Positions 16,752 through 24,848 of a stretch of 64,000 nt of DNA are shown piece after piece (position 1 is the first letter of the stretch; the number at the start of each line of letters is the position of its first letter). Both the position numbers and the translations under genes were made by a program. The notes under the pieces were generated by a model. That model worked only from the letters and a program-made list of their open reading frames with translations. It was not told the origin of the DNA and made no database searches. The stretch comes from Wocania arenilitoris (GTDB lineage Bacteria > Bacteroidota > Bacteroidia > Flavobacteriales > Flavobacteriaceae). The stretch spans positions 66,932-130,931 of the forward strand of contig NZ_JAKKDU010000002.1 in the NCBI RefSeq assembly GCF_021728535.1, given 5' to 3'.

Positions 16752-17645
16752 TTAGCTATTTCTTTCAAAAGTTGCAGAAGCAGTTTCAGATGCTCTGTTT
16801 ATCTTTTTTACTAAGCCTTGTAAAACTTTACCTGGACCTACTTCGGTAAATAAAGTAGCTCCATCAGCAATCATTTGCTGTACAGATTGCGTCCATTTTA
16901 CTGGAGCTGTTAATTGGGAGATTAAATTTGCTTTAATTTCATTTTCATCAACAACCGCTCTAGCTGTTACATTTTGGTAAATAGGGCAATTAGGTTTGCT
17001 AAATGTTGTGTTTTCAATAGCAGCAGCAAGTTCTTCGCGAGCAGGCTTCATCATAGGAGAATGAAATGCACCTCCAACGGGTAGTACTAATGCGCGTCGT
17101 GCCCCTTCTTTTTTTAAAGCTTCACAAGCATTATTTATGGCTTCAATTTCGCCAGAAATAACTAATTGTCCAGGGCAGTTATAATTTGCTGCTACTACAA
17201 TACCTTTTGTTGTTGCGCATATTTTTTCAACAATATCATCATCTAAACCTAAAACAGCCGCCATGGTACTTGGTTTAATTTCGCAAGCTTTTTGCATGGC
17301 TAAAGCACGTTGAGATACAAGTTTTAAGCCATCTTCAAAATTTAAACTTCCGTTTGCTACTAAAGCCGAAAACTCACCTAAAGAATGACCTGCAACCATA
17401 TCGGGTTTAAAATTATCACCTAATGTTTTAGCTAAAATTACTGAGTGCAAAAATATAGCAGGTTGTGTTACTTTAGTTTCTTTAAGGGCTTCTGGAGTAC
17501 CTTCAAACATGATGTCAGTAATATTGAAGCCTAAAATATTGTTTGCTGTTTCAAATAATTCTTGAGCTAAGGCTGAGTTTTCATATAAGTCTAAACCCAT
17601 TCCTGAGAATTGTGCGCCTTGACCTGGGAATATATATGCTTTCAT
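16752..17645 (-). CDS. fabD: Malonyl-CoA:ACP transacylase
   Basis: Loads malonyl groups on acyl carrier protein for fatty acid synthesis. 297 residues. FPGQGAQFSGMG (6-17), the nucleophile Ser88 in AGHSLGEFSALVA, QRALAMQKA and the catalytic His in GAFHSPMM (about 195-202) are all present. It lies upstream of lspA on the same strand (46 bases to the likely end of that gene). Confidence 0.95.
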   Translation of the reverse strand: MKAYIFPGQGAQFSGMGLDLYENSALAQELFETANNILGFNITDIMFEGTPEALKETKVTQPAIFLHSVILAKTLGDNFKPDMVAGHSLGEFSALVANGSLNFEDGLKLVSQRALAMQKACEIKPSTMAAVLGLDDDIVEKICATTKGIVVAANYNCPGQLVISGEIEAINNACEALKKEGARRALVLPVGGAFHSPMMKPAREELAAAIENTTFSKPNCPIYQNVTARAVVDENEIKANLISQLTAPVKWTQSVQQMIADGATLFTEVGPGKVLQGLVKKINRASETASATFERNS

Positions 17646-17688
17646 ATAATTTTAAAATTTAGTGCTGCAAAAATAGGAATATTTTTTT

Positions 17689-17725
17689 TAGATATTAGAC
17701 CGCTTCGCCGATAGATATTAGAATC
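17689..17725. repeat. Short intergenic repeat with CCGCTTCGC core
   Basis: TAGATATTAG occurs at 17689-17698 and 17712-17721, flanking ACCGCTTCGCC. The GACCGCTTCGC core recurs in the larger inverted repeat at 35071-35149. I recognise this as the style of small flavobacterial intergenic repeats; no function is visible. Confidence 0.5.
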
Positions 17726-17761
17726 TAAACTTGTTTTTAAATTATTGAGTGTTTAGCCCTT

Positions 17762-19318
17762 TTACAATCCAGTACTAGCTGCTTCAGCACAACGTTCGCC
17801 ATCCATAGCAGCTGAGATAATACCACCAGCATAACCACCACCCTCTCCGCACGGAAATAAACCTTCAATTTCTGGGTGTTCAAAATTGTCTTTTCGAGGA
17901 ATACTTACTGGAGATGACGTTCTAGATTCTACACCAACAATGTTTGCTTCTTCAGTATAATAACCTTTCATTTTTTGTCCAAAAGCTTCAAAACCTTTTC
18001 TTAATCTGCTGCCTATTAATTTGGGTAATAATGAATGTAAGGGTGCTGGTTTTAATCCCGGTTGATATGATGTATTATTTAAACTAATTGACAGGCGACC
18101 TTCAACAAAATCAGTTAATCGTTGCGCTGGTGCTACTTGACTTCTTCCGCCAGAGGTAAAAGCTAATTTTTCTAAATTTTTCTGATATTCTAATCCTTTT
18201 AAAACGCCAAATTGCTCATATTTATGTAAATCTTGTTCAGCGTTAATTTCAACAACAATACCCGAATTTGCATAAAGATTATTACGTTTAGAAGGCGACA
18301 TACCATTAACAACAACTTCGCCATTTGCCGTAGCTGCAGGAACTATAAACCCACCAGGACACATGCAAAATGAATAGACACCTCTTTTATTTACTTGTTG
18401 GACTAAACTATAGGATGCTGCAGGAAGTAGTTCGTGTCGGTTACCAGAGCAATGATACTGAATGCTGTCAATAATATGCTGAGGATGCTCTACACGAACA
18501 CCCATGGCAAACGATTTTGTTTTTAATACTATTTGCTTTTTATGAAGTAAATAATATACATCTCGAGCCGAATGTCCTGTTGCTAAAATGACTCTGTTTA
18601 CTGCCATTTCATTACCATTTAGTAATTGAATGGCTTGTATTTTGTTGTTTTTTACAGTAAAATTGACAACACGCGTTTCAAAATAAATATCGCCACCATA
18701 ATTTAAAATCGTTTCACGAATATTCTGTACCACTTTAGGTAACTTATTGGTGCCAATATGCGGATGTGCATCGACTAAAATCTGATCGGTTGCGCCATGA
18801 AGCACTAAATTTTCAAAAATACGTCGTACATCGCCGCGTTTTAAACTCCTAGTATATAATTTACCATCACTATAAGTACCTGCTCCACCTTCACCAAAAC
18901 AATAATTGGAGTCTTCGTTTACAAAATGGTCTTGATTTATAGCTTTTAAATCTCTACGACGGTCTTTTACATTTTTACCACGTTCTAAAACAATGGGCTT
19001 AAAACCAAGTTCTATACAACGTAAAGCGGCGTACATGCCAGCAGGCCCAAAGCCAATAATATGAATGGGCTTTGCTTTTGAGACATTTTTATAGTTAAAA
19101 GTGTATTCTAAATTTTTTGGTAAATCTTCATTAATATAAACGGCAAGTTTATAATTAAAAATTATTGTTGGTTTTCTGGCATCAATCGATTTACGCAATA
19201 CTTTTATTCCTGTAATTTCCGCTTTATTAATGTTTAAATAACTAGCAGACTTTATAATAAGTATATTGCTAAATTCTTCTTCTTTAAGTGAAACACGAAG
19301 TTGAATTTCTTTTATCAT
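17762..19318 (-). CDS. FAD-dependent oxidoreductase, uncharacterised family
   Basis: 518-residue flavoprotein. After an N-terminal domain of about 85 residues comes the dinucleotide-binding HIIGFGPAGMYAAL (about 87-100), then FGEGGAGTYSDGKL (about 141-154), ATGHSARDVY, CMCPGGFIVPA and a C-terminal FAD motif with PCGEGGGYAGGI. It belongs to the widespread, poorly characterised NAD(P)/FAD-dependent dehydrogenase family found next to many unrelated genes. Substrate unknown; cytoplasmic, with no signal peptide. Confidence 0.8.
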   Translation of the reverse strand: MIKEIQLRVSLKEEEFSNILIIKSASYLNINKAEITGIKVLRKSIDARKPTIIFNYKLAVYINEDLPKNLEYTFNYKNVSKAKPIHIIGFGPAGMYAALRCIELGFKPIVLERGKNVKDRRRDLKAINQDHFVNEDSNYCFGEGGAGTYSDGKLYTRSLKRGDVRRIFENLVLHGATDQILVDAHPHIGTNKLPKVVQNIRETILNYGGDIYFETRVVNFTVKNNKIQAIQLLNGNEMAVNRVILATGHSARDVYYLLHKKQIVLKTKSFAMGVRVEHPQHIIDSIQYHCSGNRHELLPAASYSLVQQVNKRGVYSFCMCPGGFIVPAATANGEVVVNGMSPSKRNNLYANSGIVVEINAEQDLHKYEQFGVLKGLEYQKNLEKLAFTSGGRSQVAPAQRLTDFVEGRLSISLNNTSYQPGLKPAPLHSLLPKLIGSRLRKGFEAFGQKMKGYYTEEANIVGVESRTSSPVSIPRKDNFEHPEIEGLFPCGEGGGYAGGIISAAMDGERCAEAASTGL

Positions 19319-19366
19319 GTAGCGAATTTAGCGAAATTAGAACAACTCACTTAGTTAAGTATTCTT

Positions 19367-19960
19367 TTACTCCAAACTCTGGACTAGAATATATTTTTTC
19401 CGAAATTTTTTTAAATAATCTTTACTTCCTTCCATAGAAGCTTGAGCTAAAAATATAACTTCAACATCACTTTCAATACTTTCAATTTTTTTAGCTATTG
19501 ATTTTGCGTAATTTTTTAAGTCATTATTTTCATAGTATTTCCATGAAGATGAACAATCACAATTCACAATTTGAATGCTTTTATTATTGTTTTTTGCCAT
19601 TTTTAAGATTAGATTCTTGCTTACTTTTTTTGTTGAATTTGCGGTATAAGCCAAACCTATTTTTGTAAAGTTTGAAACTAAAAACTTAGCAATGGGTTCA
19701 TCAATTCTTTCTATATCTTTGGTTTTGTCGCATTCTTCACCGTAAGTTGAGCAGGTGCATATTATTAAATCGGGTTGTTCTTTTTTGATTTTAAAAACTT
19801 CCTCCTGAAAACTTTTACTATCTGTTTTTCCTTTTTTAAGGGCATAGCTTAAAATGTCTGCATTAACAAAATGTTTTATTTCAATATCTGAATTAAACTT
19901 CCTTACTAATTTTTCAAATTTATCAATATGAATATTTGATGTGTGTAGAAATGCTATCAT
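19367..19960 (-). CDS. Conserved hypothetical protein, possible Asp/Glu racemase-like fold
   Basis: 197 residues, cytoplasmic. The motif DLIICTCSTYGEECD (about 65-79) and the second cysteine cluster VNCDCSSSW (about 132-140) resemble the paired catalytic cysteines of the Asp/Glu racemase superfamily, but the spacing and context are not close enough to name an enzyme. It lies 26 bases after the dihydrofolate reductase fusion gene on the same strand. I do not recognise a specific function. Confidence 0.6.
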   Translation of the reverse strand: MIAFLHTSNIHIDKFEKLVRKFNSDIEIKHFVNADILSYALKKGKTDSKSFQEEVFKIKKEQPDLIICTCSTYGEECDKTKDIERIDEPIAKFLVSNFTKIGLAYTANSTKKVSKNLILKMAKNNNKSIQIVNCDCSSSWKYYENNDLKNYAKSIAKKIESIESDVEVIFLAQASMEGSKDYLKKFRKKYILVQSLE

Positions 19961-19986
19961 AGTTTTTAAAATTATATAAACTTTAG

Positions 19987-20910
19987 CTATTTCCTTAGGT
20001 AAGTAATAAACGAAAACTCATACTCATGATTTTTATCTTTTTTATTAAAGGTGTTTGCTGTTTCTTTCCAAATAGATGAGTCAATTTTCGGAAAAAATGT
20101 ATCCGCTTCAAAATCCTCGTGTACACGTGTTAATTCAATCTTATCTGCTAAAAGCATAGCTTGTTTGTAGATTTCACCACCACCTATTATAAAAGGTTGC
20201 GAATCGTTTTTTGCAGCATCAATAGCATCTTCTAAAGAGTTTACTAAAATAACACCATGAGGTATTTTGTAATCTTTTTGTCTAGAAATAACTATATGCT
20301 TTCTGTTAGGTAATGGTTTAGGAAAGCTCTCAAAAGTTTTACGCCCCATGATGATATGATGGCCACTAGTTAAACTTTTAAAGCGTTTTAAATCATCGCT
20401 TAAATGCCAGATAAGTTTATTTCCTTTACCAATAGCATCATTTTTTGCAGCGGCAACAATTATTGTTAATTCACTTTTGGATTTTGGGTTTTGGGTTTTG
20501 GGCGTTGTTTCGTTATAAAGATCGCTTTGCGCTATTAATGTTTCCTCTTTTACAAAGCCAGCTTTAAGTTTATCAATACGCTCTTGTTGTTTTGCAACCA
20601 ATTTTTCTAATTGTTGTTTTTCCCAAGCTTTACCCATGAATTTGTGGGTTACAAACACATTAAATAAATGATATAAAAACAAGAACAGCCATATTAAAAT
20701 GGCATAAACGAACCAGTTAACACCTGCTATAGTAAAATCTTTACCAATTCCTAAAACTGTGTTAGCAATAATTAGAAGCACACAGCCAATTAAAAACAAT
20801 ACAAAATGTACATATAAGCGTTTTTTTTGTTTGATACGTCTTTGTGCGTTTTCAATAAGCTCTAACTGATCTTTATCTATTTGCGGTTTTTGTTTTTTCT
20901 TTCCAAACAT
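19987..20910 (-). CDS. 2TM-domain / dihydrofolate reductase fusion
   Basis: 307 residues in two parts. Residues about 20-115 form a 2TM domain with two membrane helices (VHFVLFLIGCVLLIIANTVL and VYAILIWLFLFLYHLF) and a basic flank. A low-complexity linker (about 134-146, ending PKTQNPKSKSE) leads to a complete dihydrofolate reductase (about 147-307): IVAAAKNDAIGKGNKLIWHL, catalytic Asp in LSDDLKRFK, IIMGRKTFESF and IIGGGEIYKQAM. It should be membrane-tethered with the enzyme in the cytoplasm. thyA, its metabolic partner, is 0.6 kb away. The linker is encoded by a heptanucleotide array at 20475-20502. Confidence 0.9.
   Translation of the reverse strand: MFGKKKQKPQIDKDQLELIENAQRRIKQKKRLYVHFVLFLIGCVLLIIANTVLGIGKDFTIAGVNWFVYAILIWLFLFLYHLFNVFVTHKFMGKAWEKQQLEKLVAKQQERIDKLKAGFVKEETLIAQSDLYNETTPKTQNPKSKSELTIIVAAAKNDAIGKGNKLIWHLSDDLKRFKSLTSGHHIIMGRKTFESFPKPLPNRKHIVISRQKDYKIPHGVILVNSLEDAIDAAKNDSQPFIIGGGEIYKQAMLLADKIELTRVHEDFEADTFFPKIDSSIWKETANTFNKKDKNHEYEFSFITYLRK
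20475..20502. repeat. Heptanucleotide tandem repeat in the DHFR fusion linker
   Basis: Four consecutive 7-base units on the plus strand: TTTTGGA then TTTTGGG three times. The unit is not a multiple of three, so gain or loss of one copy would shift the frame between the 2TM and DHFR domains. Confidence 0.85.
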
Positions 20911-20970
20911 TTTAATAAAATAATGTTCGTAAAGTTAAAGCTTTTAGAAATAAAAAAGTGAATTTTAAAA

Positions 20971-20984
20971 CGAAAACGTTTTCG
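20971..20984. promoter_or_regulatory. Perfect palindrome, possible LacI-type operator
   Basis: CGAAAACGTTTTCG is a perfect 14-base palindrome with a central CG, in the 289-base divergent region between the DHFR fusion gene (start 20910) and the CBM48 gene. Its core AAACGTTTTCG also occurs at 47209-47219. The cognate regulator is not evident. Confidence 0.5.
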
Positions 20985-21132
20985 AAAAATAGGTTATAAG
21001 GTTAAGTATTAAAAACGATTGATTTTCTTTAACATTTTGATAATTTATTAGTTAAAATAAATTAATCTTTTAAATTGATGTAAGAGCATATTATTAAATT
21101 GATAATTCTTTGATGTAAAGCGTTTTAAATGA

Positions 21133-21162
21133 TTGAATACATATTATTGTTTTATAAATTTG
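21133..21162 (+). promoter_or_regulatory. Promoter of the CBM48 protein gene
   Basis: -33 TTG (21133-21135) and -7 TAAATTTG (21155-21162) with 19-base spacing, an excellent Bacteroidota promoter. The predicted leader is about 30 bases. Confidence 0.65.
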
Positions 21163-21199
21163 CTGCTTAAAATAGAATTTAATCTTAAAAAAATAAATT

Positions 21200-21496
21200 A
21201 TGGCTATTACAAAACAATATTTAAAAAGTAAACCAATATGTAAAGTTACTTTTTCTGTTCCTGCTGAGGAAGCAAAAGAAGTAGCAGTAGTAGGAAGTTT
21301 TAACGCTTGGGATACAAAAGCAACAGCGTTAAAAAAATTAAAGAATGGTACTTTTAAAGGAACATTAAACTTAGAAAAAGATAACTCTTATGAGTTTAGA
21401 TACCTTGTTGATGGTGCTTATATTAATGATGAGCAAGCTGATGCTTATGCTTGGAGTGATTATGCTGCAGCAGAAAATGGTGTGCTAAACGTTTAG
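21200..21496 (+). CDS. Small CBM48 / glycogen-binding-domain protein
   Basis: 98 residues consisting almost entirely of one isoamylase-N/AMPK-type carbohydrate-binding module: KVTFSVPAEEAKEVAVVGSF, NAWD (about 35-38), LKKLKNGTFKGTLNL, YEFRYLVDG and the acidic tail. Such modules bind alpha-glucans in glycogen branching and debranching enzymes, yet no catalytic domain is attached. It is monocistronic, with its own promoter and terminator. A glycogen-associated or regulatory binding role is inferred. Confidence 0.85.
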   Translation: MAITKQYLKSKPICKVTFSVPAEEAKEVAVVGSFNAWDTKATALKKLKNGTFKGTLNLEKDNSYEFRYLVDGAYINDEQADAYAWSDYAAAENGVLNV

Positions 21497-21517
21497 TTAA
21501 ATCCGAAAAATTAAACT

Positions 21518-21553
21518 AAAAGTGCTTTCAATTTAATTGAAAGCGCTTTTTTT
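21518..21553. terminator. Bidirectional terminator between the CBM48 gene and thyA
   Basis: AAAAGTGCTTTCAATT (21518-21533) pairs with AATTGAAAGCGCTTTT (21535-21550), followed by T. A-runs and T-runs on both ends make it usable from either strand for these convergent genes. Confidence 0.85.
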
Positions 21554-22376
21554 ATACAGCAACAACTCCTTTTATATGTGGATGCGGATTGTAATCTATT
21601 AAAGTAAAATCGTCAAAAGTAAAGTCAAAAATATTTCTAACTTCTGGATTTAAAATCATTTTTGGTAATGGGCGAATATCTCTAGATAGTTGCAATTCGA
21701 GTTGCTCGTAATGATTACTATAAATATGTGCATCGCCAAAAGTGTGAATAAATTCTCCTGCTTGGTAACCACAAACCTGAGCCACCATCATAGTAAACAA
21801 TGCATAACTTGCAATATTGAAAGGGACACCTAAAAATATGTCCGCACTTCGTTGATATAACTGACACGATAATTTTCCGTCTGCTACATAAAATTGAAAA
21901 AAGGCATGACAAGGTGGTAAAGCTGCTTTACCATTTGCAACATTTTCGCTAAAACTTTTTGAGGTATCTGGCAAAACTGAAGGATTCCAAGCAGATACTA
22001 ACATCCTCCTGCTGTTCGGGTTATTTTTCAGGGTATTAATAACGTCTTTTATTTGATCAATTTCATCGCTGTTCCAGTTACGCCATTGGTGGCCATAAAC
22101 AGGTCCTAAATCGCCATTTTCATTTGCCCATTCATTCCAAATTCTAACACCGTTTTCTGTTAAATAGTTAATATTGGTGTCTCCTTTTAAAAACCAAAGT
22201 AATTCGTAAACAATAGATTTTAAGTGTAATTTTTTTGTGGTAACCATTGGAAAACCTTCACTTAAATCAAAGCGCATTTGATGTCCAAAAACACTTTTAG
22301 TTCCAGTTCCTGTTCTATCTCCTTTTTCGTTTCCGCTTTCTAAAACGTGCTTTACTAAATCGTGATATTGCTTCAT
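21552..22376 (-). CDS. thyA: Thymidylate synthase
   Basis: Converts dUMP to dTMP using methylene-tetrahydrofolate, producing the dihydrofolate that the neighbouring reductase recycles. 274 residues from ATG 22376, near the family norm. [12 protein letters not shown] (20-31), catalytic Cys156 in [12 protein letters not shown] and [19 protein letters not shown] are diagnostic. A further in-frame ATG at 22418 adds 14 hydrophobic residues not seen in ThyA. Confidence 0.96.
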   Translation of the reverse strand: MKQYHDLVKHVLESGNEKGDRTGTGTKSVFGHQMRFDLSEGFPMVTTKKLHLKSIVYELLWFLKGDTNINYLTENGVRIWNEWANENGDLGPVYGHQWRNWNSDEIDQIKDVINTLKNNPNSRRMLVSAWNPSVLPDTSKSFSENVANGKAALPPCHAFFQFYVADGKLSCQLYQRSADIFLGVPFNIASYALFTMMVAQVCGYQAGEFIHTFGDAHIYSNHYEQLELQLSRDIRPLPKMILNPEVRNIFDFTFDDFTLIDYNPHPHIKGVVAV

Positions 22377-22459
22377 GTAAATTCTTTTTTCTGCGGAAAT
22401 AAAAATATAAAAAAGCATAAAAGTTTATGCTTAAAGATTAAGATATTATAATAAAGTTA

Positions 22460-24013
22460 TTAACCAATAATCATACCCGCAATGGTAGCAGAAATTAAAG
22501 AAGCAATCGTACCCCCAATTAAAGCTTTCATCCCAAATTTAGATAAGATTTTACGTTGCCCTGGAGCTAATGAGCCAATACCACCAATTTGAATACCTAT
22601 AGACGCAAAATTTGCAAAACCACAAAGCATGTAGGTGGCCATAACTATTGATTTTTGGTAATTTAAGTGTAGAGAATTAGATATATTTTTAAGTTCTACT
22701 AATTGCATATAGCCAATAAACTCACTTGCGGCTAGTTTAATCCCTATAAGTTGCCCCATCATCATAGTGTCATTTTTGGAGACGCCAATAAGCCACATTA
22801 AAGGAGCAAAAATTGTTCCTAAAATTGATTCTAACGAAAGGCTGCTATATGGGCTATTACTAGCAACCCATTCATTAATTCCACCAACATTTCCTAGTTT
22901 TAACAAACCATAATTTATCATAGCAATAAATGCTACAAATACCAATAACATAGCTGCAACATTAGCAGCTAGTTTTAAGCCTTCAGTTGTTCCATTAGCA
23001 ATGGCATCTAATAAATTTGAACCTATTTTTTCTTGAGAAACACTTACATCAGTATTAATTTCTTCTGTTTGAGGATATAATATTTTTGAAATAACAATGG
23101 CTCCAGGTGCAGCCATCACAGAAGCTGCTAATAAATGGCTTGCAAAAAATTCTCTCAGCTCAACATTATCTCCGCCTAAAAATTGAATATAAACTGCTAA
23201 AACTCCACCAGCTACAGTTGCCATGCCTCCAATCATTACTAAAAGCATTTCAGATTTATTCATTTTTTCTAAGTAGGCTTTAATCATTAAAGGCGCTTCT
23301 GTTTGTCCCAAAAAAATATTTCCTGCTACACTTAAGCTTTCTGCTCCAGAAATACCTAATATTTTTGTTAGTAACCATGCGAGTACTTTAACAACTTTTT
23401 GTATAACACCTAAGTAAAATAAAACTGAAGTTAAAGCAGAAAAGAAGATGATAGTTGGTAATATAAAGAAGATGATAGTTGGTAATATTGAAACTGCAAA
23501 ATTTACTAAGGGGCTTTCTATAGTTCCAGAAACAAAAGAACTAAACAGAAACTCTGTGCCAGCTTCGGTAAAAGTTAGGATTTTATTAAATGATTTTCCT
23601 AAATATTTAAAAACTGCTTTTATAAATGGGATTTTTAATACTCCAATAGCTATTAATATTTGAAAAACTAAACCAATACCTACAGTTTTCCAATTAATAG
23701 CTCTACGTTTACTACTAAATAAAAAAGCAATAAAAACTAAAGTAACCATTCCTAAAACACCACGCCAAAGACTAGTTATTGAAAAGCCTTGATTTGGTAT
23801 TATAGTATTTTTAGCTTCTTTTGAATTTGAAATTTCAGAATTGTTTTCAATTTCTGATTCAGTTAAACTAACGGTTGTTGAATCTATTAAAACAGTATCA
23901 GTTTGAGATACATTTTCAATAGTATTAGTAAGTTTTGTTTTGTCTTCTTGAGCTATTAATACTGAAGTTGAAAATAAAAAAACAGTAAGTAGCGACAAAA
24001 AAAACGATTTCAT
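22460..24013 (-). CDS. nupC: NupC-family concentrative nucleoside transporter
   Basis: Inner-membrane nucleoside/cation symporter, 517 residues from ATG 24013. An unusual N-terminal signal-like segment (MKSFFLSLLTVFLFSTSVLI) and an acidic 50-residue region precede the normal core, which begins near ITSLWRGVLGMVTLVF. GNIFLGQTEAPLMIKAYL and the ANFASIGIQIGGIG motif near the end are NupC/CNT hallmarks. A helix contains ILPTIIFF twice in tandem, from a perfect 24-base duplication. The ATG at 24013 is 16 bases after the upstream nuclease stop; an ATG at 24097 would overlap that gene and is rejected. Confidence 0.9.
   Translation of the reverse strand: MKSFFLSLLTVFLFSTSVLIAQEDKTKLTNTIENVSQTDTVLIDSTTVSLTESEIENNSEISNSKEAKNTIIPNQGFSITSLWRGVLGMVTLVFIAFLFSSKRRAINWKTVGIGLVFQILIAIGVLKIPFIKAVFKYLGKSFNKILTFTEAGTEFLFSSFVSGTIESPLVNFAVSILPTIIFFILPTIIFFSALTSVLFYLGVIQKVVKVLAWLLTKILGISGAESLSVAGNIFLGQTEAPLMIKAYLEKMNKSEMLLVMIGGMATVAGGVLAVYIQFLGGDNVELREFFASHLLAASVMAAPGAIVISKILYPQTEEINTDVSVSQEKIGSNLLDAIANGTTEGLKLAANVAAMLLVFVAFIAMINYGLLKLGNVGGINEWVASNSPYSSLSLESILGTIFAPLMWLIGVSKNDTMMMGQLIGIKLAASEFIGYMQLVELKNISNSLHLNYQKSIVMATYMLCGFANFASIGIQIGGIGSLAPGQRKILSKFGMKALIGGTIASLISATIAGMIIG
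23441..23488. repeat. In-frame 24-base tandem duplication inside nupC
   Basis: Bases 23441-23464 and 23465-23488 are identical 24-mers (AAAGAAGATGATAGTTGGTA plus AATA-type end bases). They encode an extra ILPTIIFF in a conserved transmembrane segment. Confidence 0.95.
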
Positions 24014-24029
24014 ATAACTAGGTGATTGA

Positions 24030-24641
24030 TTAACGTTTAGAAATTTCGTCTCTAATATGTGCCGCAGTTTCGTAATCCTCATTTGAAACAGCTTCATCTA
24101 ATAATTTATGAAGCTCTTCAAGTGTTTTTCCTCTGTAATTCTCTCTAGGGGCATTAGGTTCTAATTCGTTTGCTAATAAATCATCAACCAAAATACTGTC
24201 TTGAAGTTCTTCTTCTTTTTTAGGATTCACTTTTAAGTAAATACCTGCTTTGTCAAGAATGTTTTTATAAGTAAAAATGGGAGCATCAAAACGAAGTGCT
24301 AATGCAATAGCGTCACTTGTTCGGGCATCAATAATTTCTTCAATTTTATCGCGTTCGCAGATTAAACTGGAGTAAAATACACCATCAACTAATTTATGTA
24401 TGATGACTTGCTTAACAACAATATCAAACCTATCTGCAAAATTTTTGAATAAATCGTGAGTTAAAGGTCGTGGTGGGCGAATTTCCTTTTCTAAAGCTAT
24501 GGCAATAGATTGGGCTTCAAAAGCACCAATTACAATAGGTAGTTTACGATCACCATCTATTTCATTTAAAATAAGGGCATATGCACCATTTTGGGTTTGA
24601 CTGTAGGAAATTCCTTTAATATTTAATTTTACTAAACTCAT
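24030..24641 (-). CDS. Bifunctional nuclease-family protein with UVR domain
   Basis: 203 residues. An N-terminal BFN/DUF151 domain (about 1-135; LPIVIGAFEAQSIAIALE, RPLTHDLFKN, ARTSDAIALALR) is followed by a UvrB/UvrC-type motif near the C-terminus (about 170-203; LEELHKLLDEAVSNEDYETA). Plant and actinobacterial relatives have DNase/RNase activity in vitro; the bacterial role is open. It is co-directional with nupC, 16 bases upstream of it. Confidence 0.88.
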   Translation of the reverse strand: MSLVKLNIKGISYSQTQNGAYALILNEIDGDRKLPIVIGAFEAQSIAIALEKEIRPPRPLTHDLFKNFADRFDIVVKQVIIHKLVDGVFYSSLICERDKIEEIIDARTSDAIALALRFDAPIFTYKNILDKAGIYLKVNPKKEEELQDSILVDDLLANELEPNAPRENYRGKTLEELHKLLDEAVSNEDYETAAHIRDEISKR

Positions 24642-24848
24642 AATTTACTCGATAAACGAGATTTAATTTTTAGAGCGTTACCTCTTAATAAAAGCATGTC
24701 TTAAATACCAGGTGTGTTTTTACCAAGGTAGTTTATTAAGCACAAAGAACTGTTTAAATTAGGACTTTACCAACTGCCAAAGGCAGAATTACGATAACAT
24801 GCTAATTTAATCAGTTCTATAAAAACAATACAATTTATAAAAAATAAT

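Noticed and set aside
24014-24097. nupC start at ATG 24097
   Set aside because: Would overlap the coding end of the nuclease-family gene; ATG 24013 has a good signal-like sequence and avoids overlap.
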